A stretch of DNA of 33,560 bases from Planctomycetota bacterium (GTDB lineage Bacteria > Planctomycetota > UBA1135 > GCA-002686595), in assembly GCA_028823345.1 (NCBI GenBank), contig JAPKBR010000037.1, forward strand, positions 1 to 33,560, given 5' to 3'. Each line of letters opens with the position of its first letter. The stretch's first letter is position 1. Below, piece by piece: positions 17,197 through 24,534 of the stretch. The position numbers and the translations under genes are program-made. The notes beneath the pieces were generated by a model. The model saw only the letters and a program-made list of their open reading frames with translations. It made no database searches and had not been told where the DNA came from.

Positions 17197-18272
17197 CGAA
17201 CTCCCCCCTTATCCCAGCCTTCCGGCCTGGGCAGGGCTTTCAAATCCCAGGAAGCCCCTTCTACCCCCCCCGCAAAACTGTCATCGGCATATTCCTCAAA
17301 CGCCACGCGCCGGGAGAGAACGCCGATCTCGAAGGCAAGCTCCATGATCTCGTCGAATTCTTCCTTGAGAGGCGTCAAGCGGGTGTAGCGCACACGGTCC
17401 GGAGGTTTGGAAAGCACATGCTTGAGCAACTCGGGAGGTTGGAAGTAGTAACGCTTGCCCGCAACCTCCGCCGCGTCCAGGCGATGCTCCAAGTCTTCAT
17501 CCAGCCATTTGCCAGACTTGGCGATACCCGTAACGAGCTCTTGAATCAGCTCCGGCTGCTCGTCGATCAAATCCTGGCGTACCACCAGCACGCAGGAAAT
17601 GAAATCCGGCCAAAGTTCGCTGGCTTGATAGAGCACGCGCCCAAAGCCATCCACTTCCGCTTTGGCGGCAAATGGTTCGCCCACAATGTAGGCGTCAATG
17701 GCGCCAGCCAAGAGTGCGGTTGGGTGCTCGGGTGGAGGCACTTCGCGCAAGTCGATCGAGTTCTCGGCCATGTTCCATTCCCGCATCAAGCGGTGCATGA
17801 GCACATTTTGATTGGCGTAACGACTGGGAATAGCCACGGTCTTGCCGGCCAGATCCCCAAAGTCGTGGATGTTGGACTCCTTTCCCACCACGATCGCCGT
17901 GCCATCCCGGTGGCCCAGGTAGACCACCTTGATGGGCACCCCATCCGCCACGAGCTGCATGGCCATGGGAGCGAGGATGAACACACCCCCCACATCCTTC
18001 GAGATCAGGGCTTCCTTGACCGTGGGCCAGTCGGTGAATTTAATGCTCTGAAAGAGCGTGCCTTTGGTGGAGTTTTCTGTCACCCAACTGGTGACGGGGC
18101 AGGTCAGGTGTCATGTCACGGGCAGAAAACCAATCATCAACTCTGCGCGCTGTTGACCCCGCATGACTGCGATCCGGTCAGAAAAAGATCCCCAGCCGAT
18201 GTTGAGATGGACATGCATGACTGAAATCAGAAGAGCCCAGGCTAGAGCGCCGATAGCCACCTTCAACTTCAT
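17193..18272 (-). CDS. ABC transporter substrate-binding protein with a predicted selenocysteine (U-H-L-T-C motif)
   Basis: Full length is 359 residues when the in-frame UGA at 18113-18111 is read as Sec54. The ATG at 18272 has a GGAG Shine-Dalgarno site 7 bases upstream. Residues about 3-24 are a hydrophobic export/anchor segment (VAIGALAWALLISVMHVHL). Then comes the first strand of the binding-protein fold, AELMIGFLPVT, the UGA, and HLTCPVTSWVTENS. The remainder is NrtA/SsuA-like (KFTDWPTVKEAL, APMAMQLVADGVPIKVVYLG). A start at GTG 18083 would lack both the export signal and the first strand of the fold, so read-through explains the sequence better. I recall related proteins with Cys at this position but could not check. 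Substrate unknown; U54 and C58 could form a selenenyl-sulfide or bind a metal or anion. First gene of the importer operon, perhaps after a small ORF. Confidence 0.88.
18079..18113 (-). promoter_or_regulatory. UGA codon and candidate SECIS hairpin of the ABC binding-protein gene
   Basis: On the minus strand UGA (18113-18111) is followed after 15 bases by GTCACC (18095-18090), loop AGTTG (18089-18085) and GGTGAC (18084-18079): six perfect Watson-Crick pairs. The loop begins 21 nt after UGA and has G in its second position. Both match the general rule for bacterial SECIS elements (loop about 16-37 nt downstream, G within the first two loop bases). Confidence 0.75.
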
Positions 18273-18421
18273 GCGAATTCTCCAGCACTACGAGCAGCCA
18301 CAGAAAAAGCCCCAACACTTCCTGCGGCGGACGTGAGGGGCTTATCAACTGCCAATCGCTCGTCCACGCTAGGCGGGATCGTGTTCAGAGTGCGGCGGCA
18401 GTAGATCGACAAGCTGAACAT
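18269..18421 (-). CDS. Small ORF (50 aa) overlapping the start of the ABC binding-protein gene
   Basis: An open frame from ATG 18421 to a TGA at 18271-18269 that overlaps the binding-protein ATG in an ATGA arrangement, like the other junctions of this operon. The product starts MFSLSIYCRRTLNTIPPS and ends SAGEF-A. Reading the frame further upstream adds a hydrophobic run (ITFLILSMFSLSIY) that could be a membrane helix, but no ATG is available there before a TAG at 18472-18470. No family is recognised. The coupling is suggestive, but the ORF is short and has no clear Shine-Dalgarno site, so it could be chance. Confidence 0.35.
   Translation of the reverse strand: MFSLSIYCRRTLNTIPPSVDERLAVDKPLTSAAGSVGAFSVAARSAGEFA
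18280..18283 (-). promoter_or_regulatory. Shine-Dalgarno site that sets the ABC binding-protein start
   Basis: GGAG lies 7 bases before the ATG at 18272 on the minus strand. It supports this upstream start rather than the GTG at 18083 located after the UGA. Confidence 0.75.
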
Positions 18422-18836
18422 GGAAAGAATGAGGAACGTGATGTGACGGGGCCTATACCGAGAGTCAGCCTAACCGGCAATACCCAAAATGGAAATGAAA
18501 ATCATCGTCTCCCGTCCTTACCGGGCGTCGCCCTGAATCACAGACCAACTGGGCGCCGAGGCCTAGCTCGTGATGCCTAGCAAAGGCCCCTGCACTTGCA
18601 ATAGCCGGGTCTCGAACGGGGAAGATCCCGCAAAGCCTAGGCTAACCTGTGAACTACCTGTGGAGTCCAGGACGCCCACAAAGCGAGAGGGGAGCAGACT
18701 CCCGGGAGCGGGGTCAGCAATCCGTTCGGGACCAAACGATGACCTCCTCATGATCCCCCTATCCTAGTATTCAGGGCGAAAACCATATCCAAAGCCCCAG
18801 ACGAAGGGGGAAGGGGTCACGGTTCGCCCTATGCCG
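18422..18836. other. 415-base gap without a convincing gene
   Basis: This stretch separates the leuB stop from the transporter operon. It contains several short self-complementary elements: the palindrome AGCCTAGGCT near 18635, a GGGAG/CTCCC hairpin near 18690-18705, and a larger inverted repeat at its end. It should hold the promoter for the transporter operon on the minus strand. Short ORFs here look random. I found no tRNA, no SRP or 6S RNA and no riboswitch that I could name. A structured RNA or a decayed gene is possible. Confidence 0.4.
18773..18830 (-). terminator. Inverted repeat just after leuB, possible terminator
   Basis: AGGGCGAA (18773-18780) and TTCGCCCT (18823-18830) are complementary, with AACC/GGTT extending the pairing past a small bulge. 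Inside, CCCC/GGGG near 18795-18809 can form a second stem. It lies a few bases past the leuB stop and could end the long eight-gene transcript, though there is no clean T-run. Confidence 0.4.
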
Positions 18837-19907
18837 TCAGCCTGGCGTGCCCACACGGCGCACTTCGGCGGCAACCATGTCGCCCACTTCGTTTGTGCCG
18901 TGATCCCCAGCACCGACGCCTTTCAGGCGGCCCGACTTGAACAGATCGATGACCATGTTCTCGATGGCGCTGGAGGCTTCTTGCTCGCCCAAGTAATCGA
19001 GCATCATGGAACCAGCAAGGACCGCTGCGATCGGGCTGGCCAGGTTCTTACCGGCGGCCTCGGGGAACGAGCCGTGAATCGGCTCGAAGAGGCTAACCTT
19101 GCCCGGGTGAATGTTTCCGGAAGCGGCGATGCCGAGGCCTCCTTGGAGCATGGCACCGAGGTCGGTGATGATATCCCCGAAGAGGTTACTGGTCACCGCC
19201 ACGTCGTAGTCCTCGGGGGAATCCACCATCCGCATGCAAGCGGCATCGATGTAGTCGTGGCCGGTAGCAATGTCGGGATAATCGGAAGCAACCTCAGCAA
19301 ATACGCGGGTCCAAATATCTTGGGCGCGCAGAGCATTGGCCTTATCGATCAAAGTCACATGCTTACGGCCGCCGCGGGCGCGGGCCATCTCAAAGGCATG
19401 GCGCACGGCGCGTTCCACGCCGGCACGGGTCCAAACCATGGTCTGGGTGGCGACTTCTAAGCTCTGACCCTTGTGCGCGAAACCATGCATGCCGGTGTAG
19501 GCGCCTTCGGTGTTCTCGCGAATGATGACCATGTCCACATCGTCGGGACCCTTACCCTTCAGGGGGCAAAGGCGTTCGTCATAGAGTTTGATCGGACGTA
19601 TGTTCAGGTACAGGTCCAGGTCAAACCGCGCCTTGGCGATGATACCGAACTCCATCTTGCCCACTTCGATGCGCGGGTCACCGATGGCTCCGAGGTACAG
19701 GGCGCCCATGCCCTTGACTTCTTCAAAATCCGCATCGGGCCAGATCTCACCCGTGTCCAAAAAGTGCTGACTACCGAAGGGGTAATGGGTCTTGTTCAGT
19801 TCGAAACCGAATACCTCAGCTGCCGCGTCGACAACCTTGAATGCCTCAGCGGTCACATCGGGCCCGATACCGTCGCCGGGAATAATCGCAATGTCGTGGG
19901 TAGCCAT
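18837..19907 (-). CDS. leuB: 3-isopropylmalate dehydrogenase (isocitrate/isopropylmalate dehydrogenase family)
   Basis: A 356-residue beta-decarboxylating dehydrogenase. It has the N-terminal IAIIPGDGIGPDVT strand, the substrate Arg segment LYLNIRPIKLY, the conserved RENTEGAY motif, the catalytic Lys in HVTLIDKANAL, the metal-binding Asp in SNLFGDIITDLGAMLQGG, and the NAD-site segment FEPIHGSFPEAAGKN. These place it in the IPMDH/tartrate dehydrogenase/isocitrate dehydrogenase family. The gene just upstream encodes an isopropylmalate dehydratase-like fusion, so leucine biosynthesis (3-isopropylmalate to 2-oxoisocaproate with NAD) is the best reading. Tartrate or homoisocitrate dehydrogenase remains possible. 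It is the last gene of an eight-gene minus-strand run, 21 bases after the dehydratase. Confidence 0.82.
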   Translation of the reverse strand: MATHDIAIIPGDGIGPDVTAEAFKVVDAAAEVFGFELNKTHYPFGSQHFLDTGEIWPDADFEEVKGMGALYLGAIGDPRIEVGKMEFGIIAKARFDLDLYLNIRPIKLYDERLCPLKGKGPDDVDMVIIRENTEGAYTGMHGFAHKGQSLEVATQTMVWTRAGVERAVRHAFEMARARGGRKHVTLIDKANALRAQDIWTRVFAEVASDYPDIATGHDYIDAACMRMVDSPEDYDVAVTSNLFGDIITDLGAMLQGGLGIAASGNIHPGKVSLFEPIHGSFPEAAGKNLASPIAAVLAGSMMLDYLGEQEASSAIENMVIDLFKSGRLKGVGAGDHGTNEVGDMVAAEVRRVGTPG

Positions 19908-19928
19908 GGGAGATTTCTTGTTCAGGAT

Positions 19929-21935
19929 TCAAGCCTCGGATGAGGCGGTGGCCGAAGCGAACATGCCCGGACGGTAAGAAGCAATATGACCCATCACAGC
20001 GGAAGCCGCAACGGTCAAGGGTGAGGCCAAATACAAACGGCCAGGGCCGCTGCGCCCGTTGAAATTGCGATTGATCGCGCTGACGGTCGTCTGGTCCGCG
20101 TTGTCGGAAACGCCGGGGCCACAACCGATACATGCCCCGCAACCGGGGTCGATGACGGTCACTCCGGCAGCCTTGAAAATCGCGTCGTAGCCCTTGGCCT
20201 GGGCATAGGCCCGAACGGTTTTAGAGCCGTACTGCACATACATCTGCACACCGTCCGCGACCTTACGCCCGTGGTCGAGAGCATCCTGCAAGACGCGCGC
20301 ATAGAAGTCGAAATCGTCTTCCTTGCCGGCGGTGCAAGATCCTCCATAGGCGATGTCGATGGGCACGGTGGCCAGTTCCTCAATACGTTTTCCGTAGGTA
20401 GGATCCCCAGGTTCGGCCACCATGGGACGGATCACGCCAAGGTCCACAGTGTGAATTCCACCGGTATAGGTGGCACCTTTGTCTGGGAAGACGAACATGG
20501 CCTCGACCTGTTCAATGGTCAAGCCCTCCCGGTGATCGACGAGCCACTCCGCAAGAGCACGGTCCCCTTCGCAAACACCCGAACGGGCGCTGCACTCGGT
20601 GGCCATGTTGCAGAGGGTGGCGCGCTCATCCGGAGGAAGAGATGAAAGTCCGGGGCCGCCGAATTCCATCACCCGGTTCAGAGTGTCCTCTTGTTTGGCG
20701 TAGGTGTTCAGGATTTCCAGAATCACGTCCTTGGCGGTACATCCGGGATCGAGCTCGCCCACCAGTTCGAACCGGATGGACTCGGGGACTTCGACCGTGG
20801 TGAAGCCCGAGTGAATCAACGCGGCGTATTCTGTGGCACCCACACCCCAGGTCAAGGCGTTGGAACCGCCACCCATGCAGGTGTGGCTGTCAGTGGCCTG
20901 GATGAAATCACCTGGGTCGACGAACTCTTCCCGTGCAATCTCGTGGCAAATGCCGGGGCTCACTCCGTCTTCGGCGGAGTAATCACGCACGCCGGAGTGC
21001 TTCTGAAAGTCGTTTTGCAGGTCGCGAAGGGTTTGGATCTGGGATTCAAAGGGACGCATGCGCTCGACGCCAGTTGCGTACAGCAGGTGGTCCTCAAAAA
21101 TCGCGAACTTATCGGGGTTGACCACCTCATAGTCAGCGCCGTACTCCTGCTCCAAGAAGTGATGCACCTGGGCGGTGGTGAACTCGTGGCTGTAACCGCC
21201 GTCCACATTCACAAGGCAGATATCATCTGGTTGCACCGTCTGGTCGGGCGTACCGCCAACCACTTGCCGGGCGAGAATCTTCTCGGCGATGTTCATAGAC
21301 CGAGCTCCTGTACTGGGAGGTGGAACTTTGACATCGCCTGCACGGAATTTCGCAGCAAAGGGGAACAGGCCGCCGGCCTCGAGCATTACCTGGGTTACCG
21401 GGTCGTGATGACCAATCAGTTCCTCCAAGGGGATGTCCTTGCCCGCCTGCAGGCGACTCAACACGTCGTAGCCACCCATCAGCTGCCCGAGGTTCAAGTT
21501 GTTACGCTCGTGAATCGGTGCGAATGAACTAGCGATCACCAAGCGCACGCCACTCCAGCGTTCAGCCTGGGGCGCGGTTTCGCGACTCGAACCCGTGCCT
21601 TTGCGGTGACCCGAGACGATCACTTCAAAGTTTCCGTTGATCAGGTCGCGGGTCTCGAACACTCGCTTGCCCTGATCGTCCAGCAAACCCGCATAGGCGT
21701 CAAGAGCAAGCTCTTCGGGCCGATGGCGGAAGCACACCCAGGCAGGAGTCATCGTGTCCGTGTTGATGTCATCGAGCAAGTCTTCCGGCTTGACATCCTC
21801 CATGCGCAAGTCGAGCTCACCGCGCAACTGTGCACGGATAATCTCCGGATCCTTGGTTAGGAACAGCACGCGCTTGCCCGGTGTTAAACGAACGAAGCGA
21901 CCGCCATTGGCGGCATTGTGGATCAAAGGGTTCAC
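19929..21935 (-). CDS. Fused aconitase-family dehydratase, swivel (LeuD-like) domain first, LeuC-like domain second
   Basis: A 668-residue single-chain hydro-lyase. Residues about 50-200 form the swivel (LeuD-like) domain, with GTGSSRETAPQAE and VIASSFAPIHERNNLN. From about 210 on is the LeuC-like catalytic part (MNIAEKILARQVVGG start, ATDSHTCMGGGSNALTWGVG). The [4Fe-4S] ligands are the Cys in GGSCTAGKEDD and the two in DPGCGACIGCGPG. E. coli uses two subunits, and fungal fused enzymes carry the order LeuC then LeuD, so the order here is reversed. Expected reaction: isomerisation of 2-isopropylmalate to 3-isopropylmalate, supported by leuB downstream; a homoaconitase role is an alternative. 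The GSCTAGK variant differs from the more common GSCTNGR. Confidence 0.88.
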   Translation of the reverse strand: MNPLIHNAANGGRFVRLTPGKRVLFLTKDPEIIRAQLRGELDLRMEDVKPEDLLDDINTDTMTPAWVCFRHRPEELALDAYAGLLDDQGKRVFETRDLINGNFEVIVSGHRKGTGSSRETAPQAERWSGVRLVIASSFAPIHERNNLNLGQLMGGYDVLSRLQAGKDIPLEELIGHHDPVTQVMLEAGGLFPFAAKFRAGDVKVPPPSTGARSMNIAEKILARQVVGGTPDQTVQPDDICLVNVDGGYSHEFTTAQVHHFLEQEYGADYEVVNPDKFAIFEDHLLYATGVERMRPFESQIQTLRDLQNDFQKHSGVRDYSAEDGVSPGICHEIAREEFVDPGDFIQATDSHTCMGGGSNALTWGVGATEYAALIHSGFTTVEVPESIRFELVGELDPGCTAKDVILEILNTYAKQEDTLNRVMEFGGPGLSSLPPDERATLCNMATECSARSGVCEGDRALAEWLVDHREGLTIEQVEAMFVFPDKGATYTGGIHTVDLGVIRPMVAEPGDPTYGKRIEELATVPIDIAYGGSCTAGKEDDFDFYARVLQDALDHGRKVADGVQMYVQYGSKTVRAYAQAKGYDAIFKAAGVTVIDPGCGACIGCGPGVSDNADQTTVSAINRNFNGRSGPGRLYLASPLTVAASAVMGHIASYRPGMFASATASSEA

Positions 21936-21945
21936 AGTGGTTCTC

Positions 21946-23151
21946 CTAGAGGGACGTGTTCTCGATCAGCATGGCAATGCCTTGACCACCACCTATGCAG
22001 GCGGAAGCAACGCCGTAGCGTTTTTTACTGCGTCCCAGTTCCAACGCCAAGCTCAAGATCAAGCGCGTGCCAGTTGCCCCCAGGGGGTGGCCCAAGCTGA
22101 TCGCTCCGCCGTTGACGTTGCATCGGTCACGGTCGAGCCCAAGCTCCTTTTCGCAGCCCAGATACTGGGCGCTGAATGCTTCGTTAATCTCAAAGCGGTC
22201 GATTTGATCCAGAGCAAGGCCGCTCTTCTCCATTAACTGCTGGATCGCAGGCACGGGGCCGATGCCCATCTCTTTGGGATCGACACCAACGTAGCTCCAG
22301 CCGCGGATCACGGCCAGGGTGTTCAGACCTTGGGAACGGGCGTGTTCATCGGTCGTGACCACGACGGCGGCGGCTCCATCGACGATGCCGCTGGCGTTGC
22401 CGGCGGTGACCGTACCTTCCTTGCCAAAGGCCGCGCGCAAGCGAGCGAGCCCTTCGACGGTGGTGCCGGGCCTAATGTGATCATCCGCGTCCACGGTAAT
22501 GTCGCCTTTGCGTGTGGGAATCACGACGGGCGCGATCTCTTCCGCAAAACGACCCTCTTGCACGGCGGCGGCACCCCGTTCGTGACTGCGGAACGCATAG
22601 GCATCCTGGTCCTCGCGGGTAATCGAAAGGCGCTTGGCAATGGCCTCAGCAGTCTGGGCCATGAACGAGTCCGCGTAGGGGTCATGCAGGCTGGCGAAGA
22701 GCGAGTCCTTCATCTCTGGCGCCTGCCCAAAGCGGAACCCCTCCCGTGCGCCGTACATCACATAAGGCGCCTGGGACATGTTCTCTGTACCGCCAGCGAG
22801 GGCAGTGGTGGCCTCGCCCAGTTGAATCATCTGTGCCGCGTTGATGATGCTCTGAATACCGGAACCGCACAAACGGTTGACCGTCAGAGCGGGAACGGGA
22901 ACGGGTACGCCAGCCTTGAGGCCTATGTGACGAGCGCCGTACAGCGCGTCCAAAGAACTCTGCAGCACGTTCCCGAAGACCACATGGTCGATGGACTCAG
23001 GTGCGACCTTACTACGCGCAAGCGCAGCTTTCGCAGCGTGGGCGCCCAGCTCGATAGCCGAGATGTTCTTGAACTTGCCAAAGCCGGGAGTCCCGACATA
23101 TTCGGCCATGGGGGTCCGCGCCCCGCCAACGATCACGATGTCCTGAGTCAT
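21946..23151 (-). CDS. Thiolase (acetyl-CoA C-acyltransferase), copy 1
   Basis: A 401-residue thiolase with the nucleophilic Cys in NRLCGSGIQS, the GGAISLGHPLGATG His motif, and the second Cys in SACIGGGQGIAM. Full length for the biosynthetic/degradative thiolase family. It either condenses two acetyl-CoA or cleaves 3-ketoacyl-CoA; the local set of beta-oxidation enzymes favours fatty-acid or short-chain acyl-CoA breakdown. It lies 10 bases upstream of the dehydratase fusion and 57 bases downstream of the enoyl-CoA hydratase. The Shine-Dalgarno-like AAGGAAA precedes the ATG. A second, different thiolase opens the same run at 26434-27639. Confidence 0.93.
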   Translation of the reverse strand: MTQDIVIVGGARTPMAEYVGTPGFGKFKNISAIELGAHAAKAALARSKVAPESIDHVVFGNVLQSSLDALYGARHIGLKAGVPVPVPALTVNRLCGSGIQSIINAAQMIQLGEATTALAGGTENMSQAPYVMYGAREGFRFGQAPEMKDSLFASLHDPYADSFMAQTAEAIAKRLSITREDQDAYAFRSHERGAAAVQEGRFAEEIAPVVIPTRKGDITVDADDHIRPGTTVEGLARLRAAFGKEGTVTAGNASGIVDGAAAVVVTTDEHARSQGLNTLAVIRGWSYVGVDPKEMGIGPVPAIQQLMEKSGLALDQIDRFEINEAFSAQYLGCEKELGLDRDRCNVNGGAISLGHPLGATGTRLILSLALELGRSKKRYGVASACIGGGQGIAMLIENTSL

Positions 23152-23208
23152 ATTGATTTCCTTATATCTCGCTTCTTGATTGAAGGGGAGGCTTTGCCCC
23201 CCCGCTTG

Positions 23209-23997
23209 TCACTTGCCCGTAAAAACTGGTTTGCGTTTCTCGAGGAAGGCCGCCATGCCCTCTTTCATGTCCGCAGTCTCAGCAGCTTTGCCGAAGTATT
23301 CGGTTTCCATAACCTCTCCCTCGCCCTGGGACATGTCCCAGCCACGCAAGACCGCTTCGATCCCAAACTGCAGGGCCAGAGGTCCCTTTTTCAAAATGGA
23401 CTTGACCATCTTCATGGTGCCCTCCTTGAGTTCCTCAGGTGCAAATATCCGGTTAATGACACCAACCCGATGGGCTTCGGCCGCGGGAATCATATCCCCC
23501 GTCAAAATCCACTCACGCGCCACGCCGGGACCTGCAATTCGCGCCAAGCGTTGCGACCCACCGTAGCCGGGAATGATGCCGAGGCTAACTTCAGGCAATC
23601 CGAAGACCGCCGTGTTGCTGCCGGTGCGCAGAGTGCAGGCTAGGGCGAGTTCACAACCGCCGCCCAAGGCAAAACCGTTGACCATGGCGATGGAGGGCTT
23701 GCCCAGGTTGTCGAGCTTACGGAGGATCGATTGACCAAAGCCAGCTAGGGTCGCGGCGCCAGCGCCGTCACCCGCAACTTCGAGCAGCTCGGAAATATCC
23801 GCGCCAGCAACAAAGGCTTTTTCGCCAGATCCAGTGATGATCAAGACGCGAACGCTCTCGTCATCTCGAGCCGCGTCGAACACCTGACCCAGTTCTTGAA
23901 GAGTCTGGTGGTTCAGGGCGTTCAACTTGTCGGGGCGGTTGATCGTCACTGTCGCAACGCCACCTTCGACTCCGTAAAGCAAATTGGTGAGATCCAT
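23209..23997 (-). CDS. Enoyl-CoA hydratase (crotonase family)
   Basis: About 262 residues. Both catalytic Glu regions of crotonases are present: GGGCELALAC and LPEVSLGIIPGYGGSQRL. The oxyanion segment KAFVAGADISEL and opening ATVTINRPDKLNALN are typical. It hydrates enoyl-CoA to 3-hydroxyacyl-CoA, the step before the dehydrogenase at 25482-26375. Start choice: the ATG at 23997 has GGGG 7 bases upstream; an ATG at 24003, which overlaps the stop of the cyclophilin gene (ATGA), is equally in frame and adds two residues. A longer open frame up to 24078 is not used because it would run deep into the neighbouring gene. Confidence 0.93.
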   Translation of the reverse strand: MDLTNLLYGVEGGVATVTINRPDKLNALNHQTLQELGQVFDAARDDESVRVLIITGSGEKAFVAGADISELLEVAGDGAGAATLAGFGQSILRKLDNLGKPSIAMVNGFALGGGCELALACTLRTGSNTAVFGLPEVSLGIIPGYGGSQRLARIAGPGVAREWILTGDMIPAAEAHRVGVINRIFAPEELKEGTMKMVKSILKKGPLALQFGIEAVLRGWDMSQGEGEVMETEYFGKAAETADMKEGMAAFLEKRKPVFTGK

Positions 23998-23999
23998 GA

Positions 24000-24515
24000 T
24001 CATTCCCCAACGATCACGTGAGCCTTGGTGATTTCCACAGGCTCGACCGGCGAAGAACCTTCGCCACCGGCCTTGCACTTCCCGCCAACAATGGCGTCAA
24101 GGGTGTCGAGACCATCTACCAACTGACCGAAAACCGTGTAGTTGTTGTCCAGGAAAGCCGCGTCCCCGTGTACCACAAAGAACTGGCTACCCGCAGAATT
24201 GGGATCCTGGGAGCGCGCCATGGATAAGATCCCTCGCACGTGGGGCTTGTCGCTGAACTCCGCCTTCACGGTACTGCCGGGACCACCGGTTCCCCAGCTG
24301 TTGCTGGAGCTCTCGGGGCTCTTGGTGTTGGGGTCGCCACCTTGGATCATGAATCCGGGGATCACCCGGTGAAACTTGGTGCCGTCGTAGAAGCCGCTCT
24401 TGGCGAGCTTGATGAAGTTATCAACGTGCTTGGGGGCGAGTTCCGGGAAGAACTCGATCAGCATGTCGCCATGACCAGTTTCGAAACGGACTTGTGTTTT
24501 ACTTGCGTCGCTCAT
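24000..24515 (-). CDS. Cytoplasmic cyclophilin-type peptidyl-prolyl isomerase
   Basis: A 171-residue cyclophilin without a signal peptide. The core motif KFHRVIPGFMIQGGD holds the catalytic Arg and the Phe/Met/Gln pocket, followed by ILSMARSQDPNSAGSQFFVV and the end segment NNYTVFGQLVDGLDTLDAI. Length is that of a minimal bacterial PpiB. It speeds proline isomerisation in protein folding. It is preceded at 19 bases by a second cyclophilin gene and its stop overlaps the enoyl-CoA hydratase start. The two isomerases share FYDGxxFHRVIPGFMIQGG and probably arose by tandem duplication, with one copy then targeted outside the cytoplasm. Confidence 0.95.
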   Translation of the reverse strand: MSDASKTQVRFETGHGDMLIEFFPELAPKHVDNFIKLAKSGFYDGTKFHRVIPGFMIQGGDPNTKSPESSSNSWGTGGPGSTVKAEFSDKPHVRGILSMARSQDPNSAGSQFFVVHGDAAFLDNNYTVFGQLVDGLDTLDAIVGGKCKAGGEGSSPVEPVEITKAHVIVGE

Positions 24516-24534
24516 GTTTATCTTTTTGGTTTAC

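Noticed and set aside
17193..18083. 296-residue binding protein starting at GTG 18083
   Set aside because: This start lacks an export signal and the first beta strand of the fold, and it falls inside the SECIS stem. The upstream ATG with Shine-Dalgarno fits better.
18470..18472. In-frame TAG in the small upstream frame as a recoded (pyrrolysine) codon
   Set aside because: No supporting homology or structure; an 11-codon frame ending in TAG is readily explained by chance.
18600..18720. Possible selC (tRNA-Sec) because GGAAGATC at 18620-18627 resembles the start of E. coli selC
   Set aside because: No matching 3' acceptor strand, no UCA anticodon loop and no T-loop at the right distance.
22330..23643. 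Long plus-strand ORF of 437 codons opposite the thiolase and enoyl-CoA hydratase genes
   Set aside because: It is an antisense shadow of two well-supported genes and shows no family motif. The same applies to 7302-8108, 17418-18224 and 20691-21527.
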